From contig DOQE01000122.1 in NCBI GenBank assembly GCA_003512585.1, forward strand, positions 1 through 10,273: 10,273 nt of DNA, read 5' to 3'. Origin of the DNA: Bacillota bacterium (GTDB taxonomy: Bacteria; Bacillota_I; Bacilli_A; RFN20; CAG-826). The first letter of the stretch is position 1, and each line of letters starts with the position of its first letter. A model generated the notes under the pieces. The model ran no database searches and had not been told where the DNA came from. It was given only the letters and a program-made list of their open reading frames with translations. Positions 1-6,581 of the stretch are shown piece after piece. Both the position numbers and the translations under genes were made by a program.

Positions 1-20
1 CAATTTGTTTAGGAAAAACC

Positions 21-563
21 ATGAGTAAGATTTTTATTGTTGATTCAAGTTTAAGAACAAATAGCAATTCCAGTTTGCTTGCTTCTTCTTTTGCAAAAGG
101 CGCTAAAGAAAGTGGAAATGAAGTGATCTTGGTTAAAATTAAAGATATGGATTTGCATTTTTGTAGAGGGTGTTTAACCTGCGCAAAAACTAAAAAGTGT
201 ATTATTGCCGATCGAATGTCTTTTCTTTTGGAAGAAGTTTCATCTTCTGATATTTTAGTTTTAGCTGCACCTGTATATTATTATGGCTTGCCTGGTCAAT
301 TAAAAACATTTTTGGATAGGCTTAATCCTTTATATTTCAAAGAAAACAAATTAAGGGATATTTATTTTCTTTCTGTAGCCGGAGAAGAGGAAGATGAAGC
401 CTTTGATGGATCTATAGACATGATTAATAGATGGGCTAGTTGTTTTGATGGGGTTAAATTGGTCTCTTCTATAAAGGCTAAAGGCATAGACAAACCAAAT
501 GAAATAATTGATAAAGGAGATTATTTAAAAGAGGCGTTTGAATTAGGGAAATCTATAAAATAA
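21..563 (+). CDS. NAD(P)H-dependent FMN reductase / flavodoxin-fold oxidoreductase
   Basis: This 180-aa cytoplasmic protein has the flavodoxin-like fold of the NADPH-dependent FMN reductase family, which moves electrons from NAD(P)H to quinones, nitro compounds or iron-sulfur partners through bound FMN. A first beta strand (residues 3-8) leads into a phosphate-binding loop of the S-x-R-x-x-S-N-S type (SSLRTNSNSS, 9-18). A second FMN-contact motif, APVYYYGLPGQLKTFLDR (83-100), is typical of the family. Between them sits a Cys-rich loop, C48-x2-C51-x2-C54-x5-C60, followed by an acidic residue and RM; this pattern is frequent in Bacillota members and resembles iron-sulfur flavoproteins, but metal binding is not shown here. 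Length is normal. The ATG follows AGGAAA at 11-16. It lies 74 bases before the polysaccharide genes and need not belong with them. Fold assignment is firm; the physiological substrate is unknown. Confidence 0.88.
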   Translation: MSKIFIVDSSLRTNSNSSLLASSFAKGAKESGNEVILVKIKDMDLHFCRGCLTCAKTKKCIIADRMSFLLEEVSSSDILVLAAPVYYYGLPGQLKTFLDRLNPLYFKENKLRDIYFLSVAGEEEDEAFDGSIDMINRWASCFDGVKLVSSIKAKGIDKPNEIIDKGDYLKEAFELGKSIK

Positions 564-637
564 ACATAGAAATTCTAGTCTATATTTTTCCGCTTTCTTT
601 CCTAATTCAATAAATTTGCGTATAGTTATCTAGACTT

Positions 638-2176
638 ATGGAAAATAATGCAAAAGAAAAAAATTCCTTAAATGGACAAATAATCGTTGTTCAAAACGAA
701 GAATCTAACCAAGAGAAAAAATGGACATGGGGCAAATATGGCCACTTTATCTATAAATTCAAATATTGGGTGCTTGGCTTTACTTTATTAGGCGCGATAG
801 CAGGCTTTTTAGGAACAAAGTTTGGCTATAATGCCATAAAAGAATATGCCACAGTGACTTTTAAACCCGTCTTTCCTACTTTGACTAGTGAAGATGGAAA
901 CGTAGTTAAAAAGACATATTTTGACGGAAGCGATGCTTCTTTGCTTGGTTTGACTAATAAGGATAAATTAGAGAAAGTAAAAGCTTCTTCTCCTTCTTTT
1001 TCTTCTTTAAATATCTCCAAGATCTTAGAAGATGGCGACATCTCTATTGCTGAAGTAACAAACGAAAATGACAAGTTAGATGCTACTCCTACCTTTTATA
1101 CCATTAAGGCTAAGGTATCTAGTTTTGGCGGGGAAAGAACTAGCAAACAGTTTTTGTTTGCTTTGATCGATAATGAAAAAGCCAGCGCGGAAAATGCATT
1201 GAATTCTTATTCGATTGGGTCTTCTTTAAACTCTTCCTTTTCTAGTTTATATTTGCCCACAAGAACAAAAGAATTGTTAGAACAATATAAACTTATAAGT
1301 TCTACCTATGATTATTTGCTTACTAATTTTGGACGTTCTTATTATGTAAATGATAATTTCTTAACTTTGGATTCGGCACGTTCTACTTTTCTTTCTTCCC
1401 ATAACAATAAAGGGGTTTTAGATGTATCTAGCTTGCAACTAAACTTAGAAAGAAATTCCTATGTTTATTTTGAAGAAGGAAAGCAAGAGGAAACTATCTT
1501 AGACTTAAAACAAAAAGGAGAGAATTATATTGAATTGGTCAAATCGACCATTGCAGAAATTAATAATGTTTCCGATGAACTAAAAAGCCTTACCTCGACC
1601 CAATCGTATTTGACTGGGGAAAGCGTATTGGCCGATCGAATCATTGAGTTATCAAACCAAAAAACCTCTTTGAACAATTCTTTATCTGATTTACTAAAAG
1701 AACTAAAATATTTAGGGTATGTCAGCAATTCTTCGATTGATATAACCGATATAGCAACAAAAGAACAAGCATCTAATATTGCTTTGGGCTCTTATCTAGA
1801 TACAAAAGGAGCCATACAGCAATTAGAGAACTATGATGAAGCGTATGGGAATGCCTGTTCTTCTTTTATTGCTAGTTTGGAAAATATGAAATCAAGGTTA
1901 GAAGAAGAAACCAAGAAGGTTGATTCTTATCTTAAAAACTTGTATTTGCGTTATAACGATAATTATTATGTCCAAAACGGTTCTGCCTTGCTTAGTGGTG
2001 GCATAAATTCATTTTTAGGTGCTTTTATGGGTTTGCTTCTATTTTTCTTGGCAACTAGTTTGATTGTTACTGGCGTTGGCATTAATAAAAATGAATCTAC
2101 ATCTAAGAAGAAAATTGGGTCAAAAAAAGTGGATAAACAAACAATAATGGATTCTAAGAGGAACGAAAATGAGTGA
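638..2176 (+). CDS. Wzz-like two-TM polysaccharide chain-length/co-polymerase protein (divergent)
   Basis: The 512-aa product has a short cytoplasmic N-terminus, one TM helix at about 43-62, a long Ser-rich exterior domain (about 65-455), a second TM helix at about 456-481 and a basic cytoplasmic tail. This is the topology of polysaccharide co-polymerases (Wzz/CapA type), which set polymer length with the Wzy polymerase. Stretches at about 285-360 and 390-435 are Lys/Glu/Leu/Ser-rich and probably helical or coiled coil, as in Wzz. I see no Walker motifs and no Tyr-rich tail, so no BY-kinase is fused. The call rests on topology and on the following sugar-phosphate transferase and Wzy-like genes; I do not recognise a clear Wzz family motif. 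The gene overlaps the next one by 8 bases. The ATG has no obvious Shine-Dalgarno sequence, unlike most neighbours. It ends in TGA. Alternative: another bitopic envelope protein of the same export system. Confidence 0.6.
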   Translation: MENNAKEKNSLNGQIIVVQNEESNQEKKWTWGKYGHFIYKFKYWVLGFTLLGAIAGFLGTKFGYNAIKEYATVTFKPVFPTLTSEDGNVVKKTYFDGSDASLLGLTNKDKLEKVKASSPSFSSLNISKILEDGDISIAEVTNENDKLDATPTFYTIKAKVSSFGGERTSKQFLFALIDNEKASAENALNSYSIGSSLNSSFSSLYLPTRTKELLEQYKLISSTYDYLLTNFGRSYYVNDNFLTLDSARSTFLSSHNNKGVLDVSSLQLNLERNSYVYFEEGKQEETILDLKQKGENYIELVKSTIAEINNVSDELKSLTSTQSYLTGESVLADRIIELSNQKTSLNNSLSDLLKELKYLGYVSNSSIDITDIATKEQASNIALGSYLDTKGAIQQLENYDEAYGNACSSFIASLENMKSRLEEETKKVDSYLKNLYLRYNDNYYVQNGSALLSGGINSFLGAFMGLLLFFLATSLIVTGVGINKNESTSKKKIGSKKVDKQTIMDSKRNENE

Positions 2177-2825
2177 TTTTATACTTGAGCCTAGAAAAGT
2201 AGGGTTCTTTTATTTTGCCTTTAAATATATATTTGATTTTTTATTTAGCTTTTCTTTTATTTTGATTCTATCCCCTTTGTTTTTGATTTTGATTTTGACT
2301 GTTAAGCTTTCTTCGAAAGGACCGGCCTTTTTCCTTGATAAAAGAGTTGGAAAGGGCGGGAAAATAATAAACGTTATTAAATTCCGTTCTATGTATATTG
2401 ATGCTGAAACTAAACCAGAAAAATATTTAAATGAGGAACAAATGAAAATTTGGAAAACCGAAAGAAAGCTTGAAGACGATCCTCGCATTACTAAGGTGGG
2501 TAAGTTTTTAAGAAAAACCTCATTGGACGAGTTGCCTCAATTATTCAATATAATTGCCGGCCAAATGTCTTTAGTTGGCCCTAGGCCTATTTCAAAATGG
2601 GAATTCGATACTTACTTTAATGAAGAAGAAAAGAAAGTGCTTCTTACCGCTAGACCAGGCTTGACTGGATATTGGCAAGTATATGGAAGGAATGAGGTTG
2701 ATTATGCTTCTGGAGCAAGATCTAGAATGACCATGGAATATTTTAATAAAAGAAGTCTTTGGCTTGATCTAAAAATTATTTTTAGGACTGTTGCCGTTGT
2801 TATTTCAAGAAAAGGGGCAGAGTAA
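2169..2825 (+). CDS. Undecaprenyl-phosphate sugar-1-phosphate transferase (initiating monotopic PGT)
   Basis: This 218-aa enzyme of the bacterial sugar transferase family (PglC/WcaJ/EpsL type) transfers a sugar-1-phosphate from a UDP-sugar to undecaprenyl phosphate at the inner membrane face, the first step of surface polysaccharide assembly. A hydrophobic helix at about 22-46 is broken by Ser35-Pro36, as in the re-entrant helix of monotopic PGTs. Family motifs follow in order: KGPAFFLDKRVG (50-61), KFRSM (71-75), DPRITKVGKFLRKTSLDELPQ (104-124) with the catalytic Asp120-Glu121 dyad, SLVGPRP (134-140) and RPGLTGYWQV (162-171). All key residues are present, so it should be active. The length matches small PglC-like forms without the extra N-terminal TM bundle of WbaP/WcaJ. 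The ATG sits 6 bases after GAGGA (2158-2162) and overlaps the upstream stop, indicating translational coupling. Which sugar is used cannot be read from the sequence. Confidence 0.95.
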   Translation: MSDFILEPRKVGFFYFAFKYIFDFLFSFSFILILSPLFLILILTVKLSSKGPAFFLDKRVGKGGKIINVIKFRSMYIDAETKPEKYLNEEQMKIWKTERKLEDDPRITKVGKFLRKTSLDELPQLFNIIAGQMSLVGPRPISKWEFDTYFNEEEKKVLLTARPGLTGYWQVYGRNEVDYASGARSRMTMEYFNKRSLWLDLKIIFRTVAVVISRKGAE

Positions 2826-2836
2826 TATTCTCTAAT

Positions 2837-4588
2837 ATGGAACAAAGTAAAGAATCTTCAAAACAATCTCTTTTCATGATAATTGGTTTTTTACTTTATA
2901 GCGTCATTGCTTTAGCTGGCAATGATTTTACTCTTGGATATGACGGATCTACTTTTTCTTTGGATTATGCTTTTTATGGATATGGTTTGATCGTTTTATC
3001 AATCCTAATAGGCATTGCCTTTTGGTTTTATTTTTGGAGGAAATGCGGATTTGGGAACAATTATTTTTTCTTAATTTGCGTAGGCGTTTGCTTTCTTGGC
3101 AATACGTTAGCTTTGTCTTTATTTCCTAGTGTTTTAAAAATTAACGATTCATTTACTTACAATTTAAATTCCCACTTTAGGATTTTTCTTATTTTTGCTT
3201 ATCTATCTTTATCGATTTTTATTTATAACTTTTATGCTTTTTTCCCATTATTAAAGAAAAATAGGAACAGTTTTTCTTTTATCTTGGAGCTAATTGTTAT
3301 AATTGCTATTGCTTCTATCTTTGTTAGTTATATAACTGATTTTAATGACTACGTGGCTTTGTTTAGTGGAAATGAGAGCTTTATTAGTTCTTTTTATGGG
3401 CATAAAAACGTCTTTGGTTTAATCCTTCTTTTTGGCTTGATGGCAGAAATGTTTTTGTTTGAATTAGACAAAGCAAAATGGAGAATTGTTCCTGTTATTT
3501 ATATTTTTGTTTCCTTGTGTGTTTTAAATGCAAAATCTGCCTTGCTTGCTTCTATTGTTTTGATTTTCGGCTACATACTATATGTTGGTTTAACTAATTT
3601 TAGAACAAGAAAAAAATTAAGCATTTCTTGTTTTGCTATTTTTTTGTTATTTGCATTGGCTAGTATTGCCTTATTATTGGTTCCTATTCCAAATAATGAC
3701 GGACTATTTTCTTCTTTTCTTCTTACTTGTAGAAGTATTTTTTCTAATGGGGAGAATTCTACTGTTGGGACCCGTTATATAATTTATAAGAAGCTTTTTG
3801 ATCAATTGAAGCTATCATCAACTTTTTTAATGTTTGGTTTTGGCGATACAAATTTTCAATATTCTTTTGCCTATGCAATAGATTCAAGTTCACCTGATGC
3901 ACCTATTTATCGTTCTTGGCCTTCACATAATGGCTTTTTAGAATGCTTGGCCCGAGGAGGGGTTTTAAGACTAGTTATTTATGGCTTGGTTTTAGTATAT
4001 CTAATCTATAAATTCATAAAAAAATATAAAACGAATAAAAACTCGACTATATTTTTATCATTAATTGCATTTTTTCCATTTTTAATTAGAACCATGGCTG
4101 AATATGAATATTTATTTCTTGAAGGTTGGAAAGGCCTTGTTTTTGCTTTTTTTATAGTCGTGCCTATTTTATCTAACGAAAAAGAAGAAGGACGTGGCTT
4201 TGAAATCAGCTTTGTTTTTGATGCTATAAAATCTTCTTGGCAATTCATTTTTTCAATATGCGGTTCTGCTCTTCTTTGCCTTTCTTTACTATTAAATAAA
4301 TGGTGGTCATTTGCCTTCTTATTGCCTTTAGGATTAATTCTTCTAACTGTTTTTGCCTTTCTTTATATTAAGAAAAATAAAATATTAACTATATGGACTC
4401 TTTGCCTTTCTTTTTTAATTGATTTAGCTGTCGGCTTAGGCTTTGGCTTATGTAAGAGTATGCCTTTACTCGGATTATTATTTGCCCCGTTTTTTGGTTC
4501 TCTTATTCCATTCCTATCTTATATGTTTTATTTAGATTTTGACCTTATAAAATCTTTTAAAGGAAATAAAGAAGGTTATTTTAACTAG
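2837..4588 (+). CDS. O-antigen ligase/polymerase (Wzy/WaaL-like) multi-TM protein
   Basis: This 583-aa integral membrane protein probably polymerises lipid-linked repeat units or ligates finished chains outside the membrane. It carries O-antigen ligase family hallmarks: many hydrophobic helices, GHKNVFG (188-194), a loop motif VGTRYIIYKKLF (310-321), a GFGDTNF segment (334-340) and SHNGFLECLARGG (363-375) in the large extracytoplasmic loop, where the conserved His-Asn pair is expected. An acidic, aromatic TM segment (AEYEYLF, 421-427) follows. After the normal end of the fold (about 445) there is a charged linker and roughly four more TM helices (about 467-565), making it longer than usual Wzy proteins. 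It begins 11 bases after the transferase gene, with no clear Shine-Dalgarno site. Polymerase versus ligase cannot be decided from sequence, but neighbouring Wzz-like and initiating transferase genes favour a polymerase. Confidence 0.82.
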   Translation: MEQSKESSKQSLFMIIGFLLYSVIALAGNDFTLGYDGSTFSLDYAFYGYGLIVLSILIGIAFWFYFWRKCGFGNNYFFLICVGVCFLGNTLALSLFPSVLKINDSFTYNLNSHFRIFLIFAYLSLSIFIYNFYAFFPLLKKNRNSFSFILELIVIIAIASIFVSYITDFNDYVALFSGNESFISSFYGHKNVFGLILLFGLMAEMFLFELDKAKWRIVPVIYIFVSLCVLNAKSALLASIVLIFGYILYVGLTNFRTRKKLSISCFAIFLLFALASIALLLVPIPNNDGLFSSFLLTCRSIFSNGENSTVGTRYIIYKKLFDQLKLSSTFLMFGFGDTNFQYSFAYAIDSSSPDAPIYRSWPSHNGFLECLARGGVLRLVIYGLVLVYLIYKFIKKYKTNKNSTIFLSLIAFFPFLIRTMAEYEYLFLEGWKGLVFAFFIVVPILSNEKEEGRGFEISFVFDAIKSSWQFIFSICGSALLCLSLLLNKWWSFAFLLPLGLILLTVFAFLYIKKNKILTIWTLCLSFLIDLAVGLGFGLCKSMPLLGLLFAPFFGSLIPFLSYMFYLDFDLIKSFKGNKEGYFN

Positions 4589-4594
4589 ATTTTT

Positions 4595-4622
4595 GGGAAA
4601 AAGTGTTTTATTTTTCCTTTTT
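4595..4622 (+). terminator. Weak rho-independent terminator-like hairpin after the polysaccharide genes
   Basis: GGAAAAA (4596-4602) can pair with TTTTTCC (4611-4617) around an 8-base loop, and the stem is followed by five T residues (4618-4622). It begins 7 bases past the stop codon of the Wzy-like gene. The stem has only two G-C pairs, so it would be weak; position and T-run support it more than stability. Confidence 0.4.
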
Positions 4623-4880
4623 AAAAATATTAAAGACGTGTATTTGTTTTTAGAAAAAGAGATTTTTTGATTTGTTTTTGTTTTATTGGAATTTTTCAAT
4701 AAATATTAAGTCTTTTATACCAATTTAAGAAAATTATTATTAAAATTCTAATTCAAATTATTTTGCTTATTTTTTTATTATTTCCAAAAATATTTCAATT
4801 AGTAAATTGTTAAAGTATCGATATTTAGGCGTGAATTATAGCAATGTGGCTTTTATTTTGAATATGGTATTTTTTAATTG

Positions 4881-4914
4881 AAAAAAATTTGGAATACTAA
4901 TTCCAATTCTTTTT
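4881..4914. terminator. Perfect 7-bp inverted repeat flanked by A-run and T-run (possible bidirectional terminator)
   Basis: TTGGAAT (4889-4895) and ATTCCAA (4900-4906) form a perfect stem with a 4-base loop ACTA. A run of seven A (4881-4887) precedes it and six T (4909-4914) follow, so the flanks can extend the stem and either strand shows a hairpin plus T-run. It lies about 290 bases after the Wzy-like gene and 110 bases before the SPFH start. It could end read-through from upstream, act as an attenuator, or be a protein-binding palindrome. Confidence 0.4.
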
Positions 4915-5004
4915 TATTGTTTTTTCCATTCTGCATAATAATTTTAGATTACGGGTTTTGATATCAATTGAATTTGTTTCAAACCTTTCAATCTTCTTTA
5001 TTTT

Positions 5005-5010
5005 GGAGAA
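5005..5010 (+). promoter_or_regulatory. Ribosome binding site GGAGAA that fixes the SPFH gene start
   Basis: GGAG (5005-5008) lies 7 bases before the ATG at 5016. The reading frame is open further upstream to a TTG at 4968, but that codon has no Shine-Dalgarno sequence and the extra 16 residues do not resemble the family's N-terminus, so 5016 is preferred. Confidence 0.85.
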
Positions 5011-5015
5011 ACAAT

Positions 5016-6071
5016 ATGACTGAAATTAAATTTACTCCTTCTAACCAAGATTGGATAGTCTATCGTTACCCTGGCGAAAGTTTTTTAAACCGTTCTAGGT
5101 TGATTGTTTCCCCTGGGCAAAGAGCTGTCTGCGTTTATTTAGGAAAGGTAGAAGGGGAATTTAAACCTGGGGTCTCCATTTTAGATAACGCGAACTATCC
5201 ATTTTTGGGAAAGTTTTTTCAAGGAAAGCAACCGGATTCTTATCCATATGAAATTTTTTTCATAAATTCTACCATTCATACAAAGACGGAATGGTTTACT
5301 AAAAGAGCTGTTTATGCAAAAGATGTCGAGACCGGATTATTGGTTCACGTGGGTGCGGTTGGTTCTTATATTTTTAGGCTTAGGGATGCTCAATTCTTGT
5401 TACAGGCTGTAATTGGAGAGATTAATAGTGGCGAATATATTTCCTTTTCTTACTTTAAGGAACAATTCGATGATCAAATTCAAGAAAGCGTTCAACATTG
5501 CTTGGCGTCTTTACTGATTGAAAAAAAGATCCCTGCTTTAGAAATATCGGCTTCGACAAAAGAATTATCTAAAGAAGTTTTAACTGATTCTTTTGAATTC
5601 TTTGCTAAATATGGCTTTGAAATAACCGATTTTAATACGGCTTCCATAAATGTCTCCAACGAAGATTTGGAGGCTATGAAAAAGAAGAAAGAATACGATG
5701 TTTTAGGGACGAGTCACGTTACTGAAAGACAACTTGATATTTCTGAATCCTGGTCAAAGAATCAAGGAACGGCTGGAGGAATGGCTGTTGGGATGATGGG
5801 GTTAGGAATTGGGCTAAATGCCTTGGGTATTAATTTAGGAAATGCAAACGTTGTTTCTTCTTCTACCCAGGTAAATAACGGACCTAAGGTCAATAATCTA
5901 GAATCTAATAGCCAAGGACAAAAGAAATGTTCTAAATGTGGGGCTAATGTCTCTCCTTCTTGCAAGTTTTGTCCAGAATGCGGACAAGCTATTGAAAAAC
6001 ATTGCCCAAATTGTGGGGCTAAAATTGAAGGAAATGCCAAATTTTGCCCAGAATGCGGGAATAAGTTATAG
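5016..6071 (+). CDS. SPFH (band 7) domain protein with two C-terminal zinc ribbons, YdjI-like
   Basis: The 351-aa product has an SPFH/virion-core-like domain of the YdjI type at about 10-230: LIVSPGQRAVCVYLGKVEG (29-47), a PYEIFFINS strand (77-85) and HVGAVGSYIFRLRDAQFLL (111-129), followed by a helical part ending at about 230. Next comes a Gly/Met/Leu-rich hydrophobic segment (251-277), seen in this subfamily and probably membrane-associated. The C-terminus holds two zinc ribbons: C305-x2-C308 with C319-x2-C322, and C330-x2-C333 with C344-x2-C347. The second half of each repeats nearly the same KFCPECG core. SPFH proteins form membrane-bound ring or cage oligomers; B. subtilis YdjI acts in an envelope-stress operon with PspA-like YdjF and membrane proteins YdjG/YdjH. 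No PspA gene is visible here. First gene of a co-directional run; the next gene starts 9 bases later. Domain calls are firm, role inferred. Confidence 0.93.
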   Translation: MTEIKFTPSNQDWIVYRYPGESFLNRSRLIVSPGQRAVCVYLGKVEGEFKPGVSILDNANYPFLGKFFQGKQPDSYPYEIFFINSTIHTKTEWFTKRAVYAKDVETGLLVHVGAVGSYIFRLRDAQFLLQAVIGEINSGEYISFSYFKEQFDDQIQESVQHCLASLLIEKKIPALEISASTKELSKEVLTDSFEFFAKYGFEITDFNTASINVSNEDLEAMKKKKEYDVLGTSHVTERQLDISESWSKNQGTAGGMAVGMMGLGIGLNALGINLGNANVVSSSTQVNNGPKVNNLESNSQGQKKCSKCGANVSPSCKFCPECGQAIEKHCPNCGAKIEGNAKFCPECGNKL

Positions 6072-6080
6072 GAGTAATCT

Positions 6081-6581
6081 ATGATATCAAAAGGAAAATT
6101 TATTTTTATTGATGCGGCCATAAATTTATTTTTAATTGCAATCCCTTTAATAATTTTTGCTTGTATTCCTTATTGGCCTAGTTCTAGTCCAACCGCGATT
6201 GTATTTTATATTAGTTATGGCCTAGCTCCTGCTTTACATTTTTTGACTTTGTTTTTGGTTTTAAGAAGAGGCTGGATGCAATCGGATTCAATAGCAATTA
6301 GGCAAATTAAATCTACTTTCTTTTTGCCAATTCTGCCTATCTTTACTTTTTTAATGTACCTAATCCCCATGGATCAAAAATGGCAATTGATAGTTACTCT
6401 TATTGTCGATATAGGGATGTTGATTGCTTATGCCGTCATAACAGTTATGTTTGCCCAAATTGGAGATAAGGCTAGCAAAGATTTAACTAGTCACAAAAGT
6501 GAGTTTGTCGCTCCAACTAGTGAATCTAGCTACGATAACGACGATGGTACTTTTAAAGGGAGTTCTTGGAGGAATAAATAA
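6081..6581 (+). CDS. Hypothetical small four-TM membrane protein
   Basis: I do not recognise this 166-aa protein. It has four predicted TM helices at about 9-31, 39-62, 79-98 and 104-128, with a basic loop (LVLRRGWMQSDS, 59-70) between the second and third, and a hydrophilic, Ser/Asp-rich tail (about 131-166). Two even hairpins and the basic first residues suggest both ends are cytoplasmic. AGGAG (6070-6074) precedes the ATG by 6 bases, and its stop codon abuts the next gene's ATG exactly, so it should be co-translated with the SPFH and zinc-ribbon genes. A membrane partner or anchor for the SPFH protein is a reasonable guess from context only. The Ser/Asp-rich tail could be a linker or contact site. 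Confidence 0.75.
   Translation: MISKGKFIFIDAAINLFLIAIPLIIFACIPYWPSSSPTAIVFYISYGLAPALHFLTLFLVLRRGWMQSDSIAIRQIKSTFFLPILPIFTFLMYLIPMDQKWQLIVTLIVDIGMLIAYAVITVMFAQIGDKASKDLTSHKSEFVAPTSESSYDNDDGTFKGSSWRNK

Larger units (their letters stand above)
4589..5015. other. 427-base AT-rich intergenic region between the polysaccharide and SPFH operons
   Basis: No supported gene lies here on either strand. It holds two terminator-like hairpins (4595-4622 and 4881-4914), long A and T runs, and near its end overlapping short palindromes: TTGATATCAA (4958-4967) and TTGAA/TTCAA arms (4968-4972 and 4978-4982) just before the SPFH gene. A promoter for the downstream operon is expected. The best -10-like word I see is CATAAT (4934-4939), but no good -35 lies at the right distance, so I do not call a promoter. 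The palindromes near 4958-4982 could be an operator or chance in AT-rich DNA. Confidence 0.6.

Noticed and set aside
564..637. Imperfect inverted words AGTCTATA and TATAG...TAGACT between the first two genes
   Set aside because: The arms are interrupted and AT-rich; not convincing as a terminator or operator.
826..1728. Minus-strand open frames opposite the Wzz-like gene (826-1074 and 1525-1728)
   Set aside because: They lie fully inside a well-formed + strand gene, are short, and their proteins show no domain-like features; they mirror its codon bias.
2174..2176. Possible TGA-as-tryptophan recoding (Mycoplasma code)
   Set aside because: TGA ends the 638 gene exactly where the transferase gene begins, and the tryptophan codons inspected are TGG, so the standard bacterial code fits.
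2210..2488. Minus-strand open frame opposite the sugar transferase gene
   Set aside because: The + strand product has complete catalytic motifs; the opposite frame is a Lys/Ile/Ser-rich shadow.
4831..4881. GTG-initiated 16-codon frame in the intergenic region
   Set aside because: No ribosome binding site and no supporting feature; expected by chance.
4968..5015. TTG start giving a 16-residue longer SPFH protein
   Set aside because: No ribosome binding site before it; GGAGAA is correctly spaced before the ATG at 5016.
5762..6121. Minus-strand frame with repeated Pro/His/Cys pattern
   Set aside because: The apparent repeat is the antisense of the duplicated zinc ribbons on the + strand, not an independent protein.
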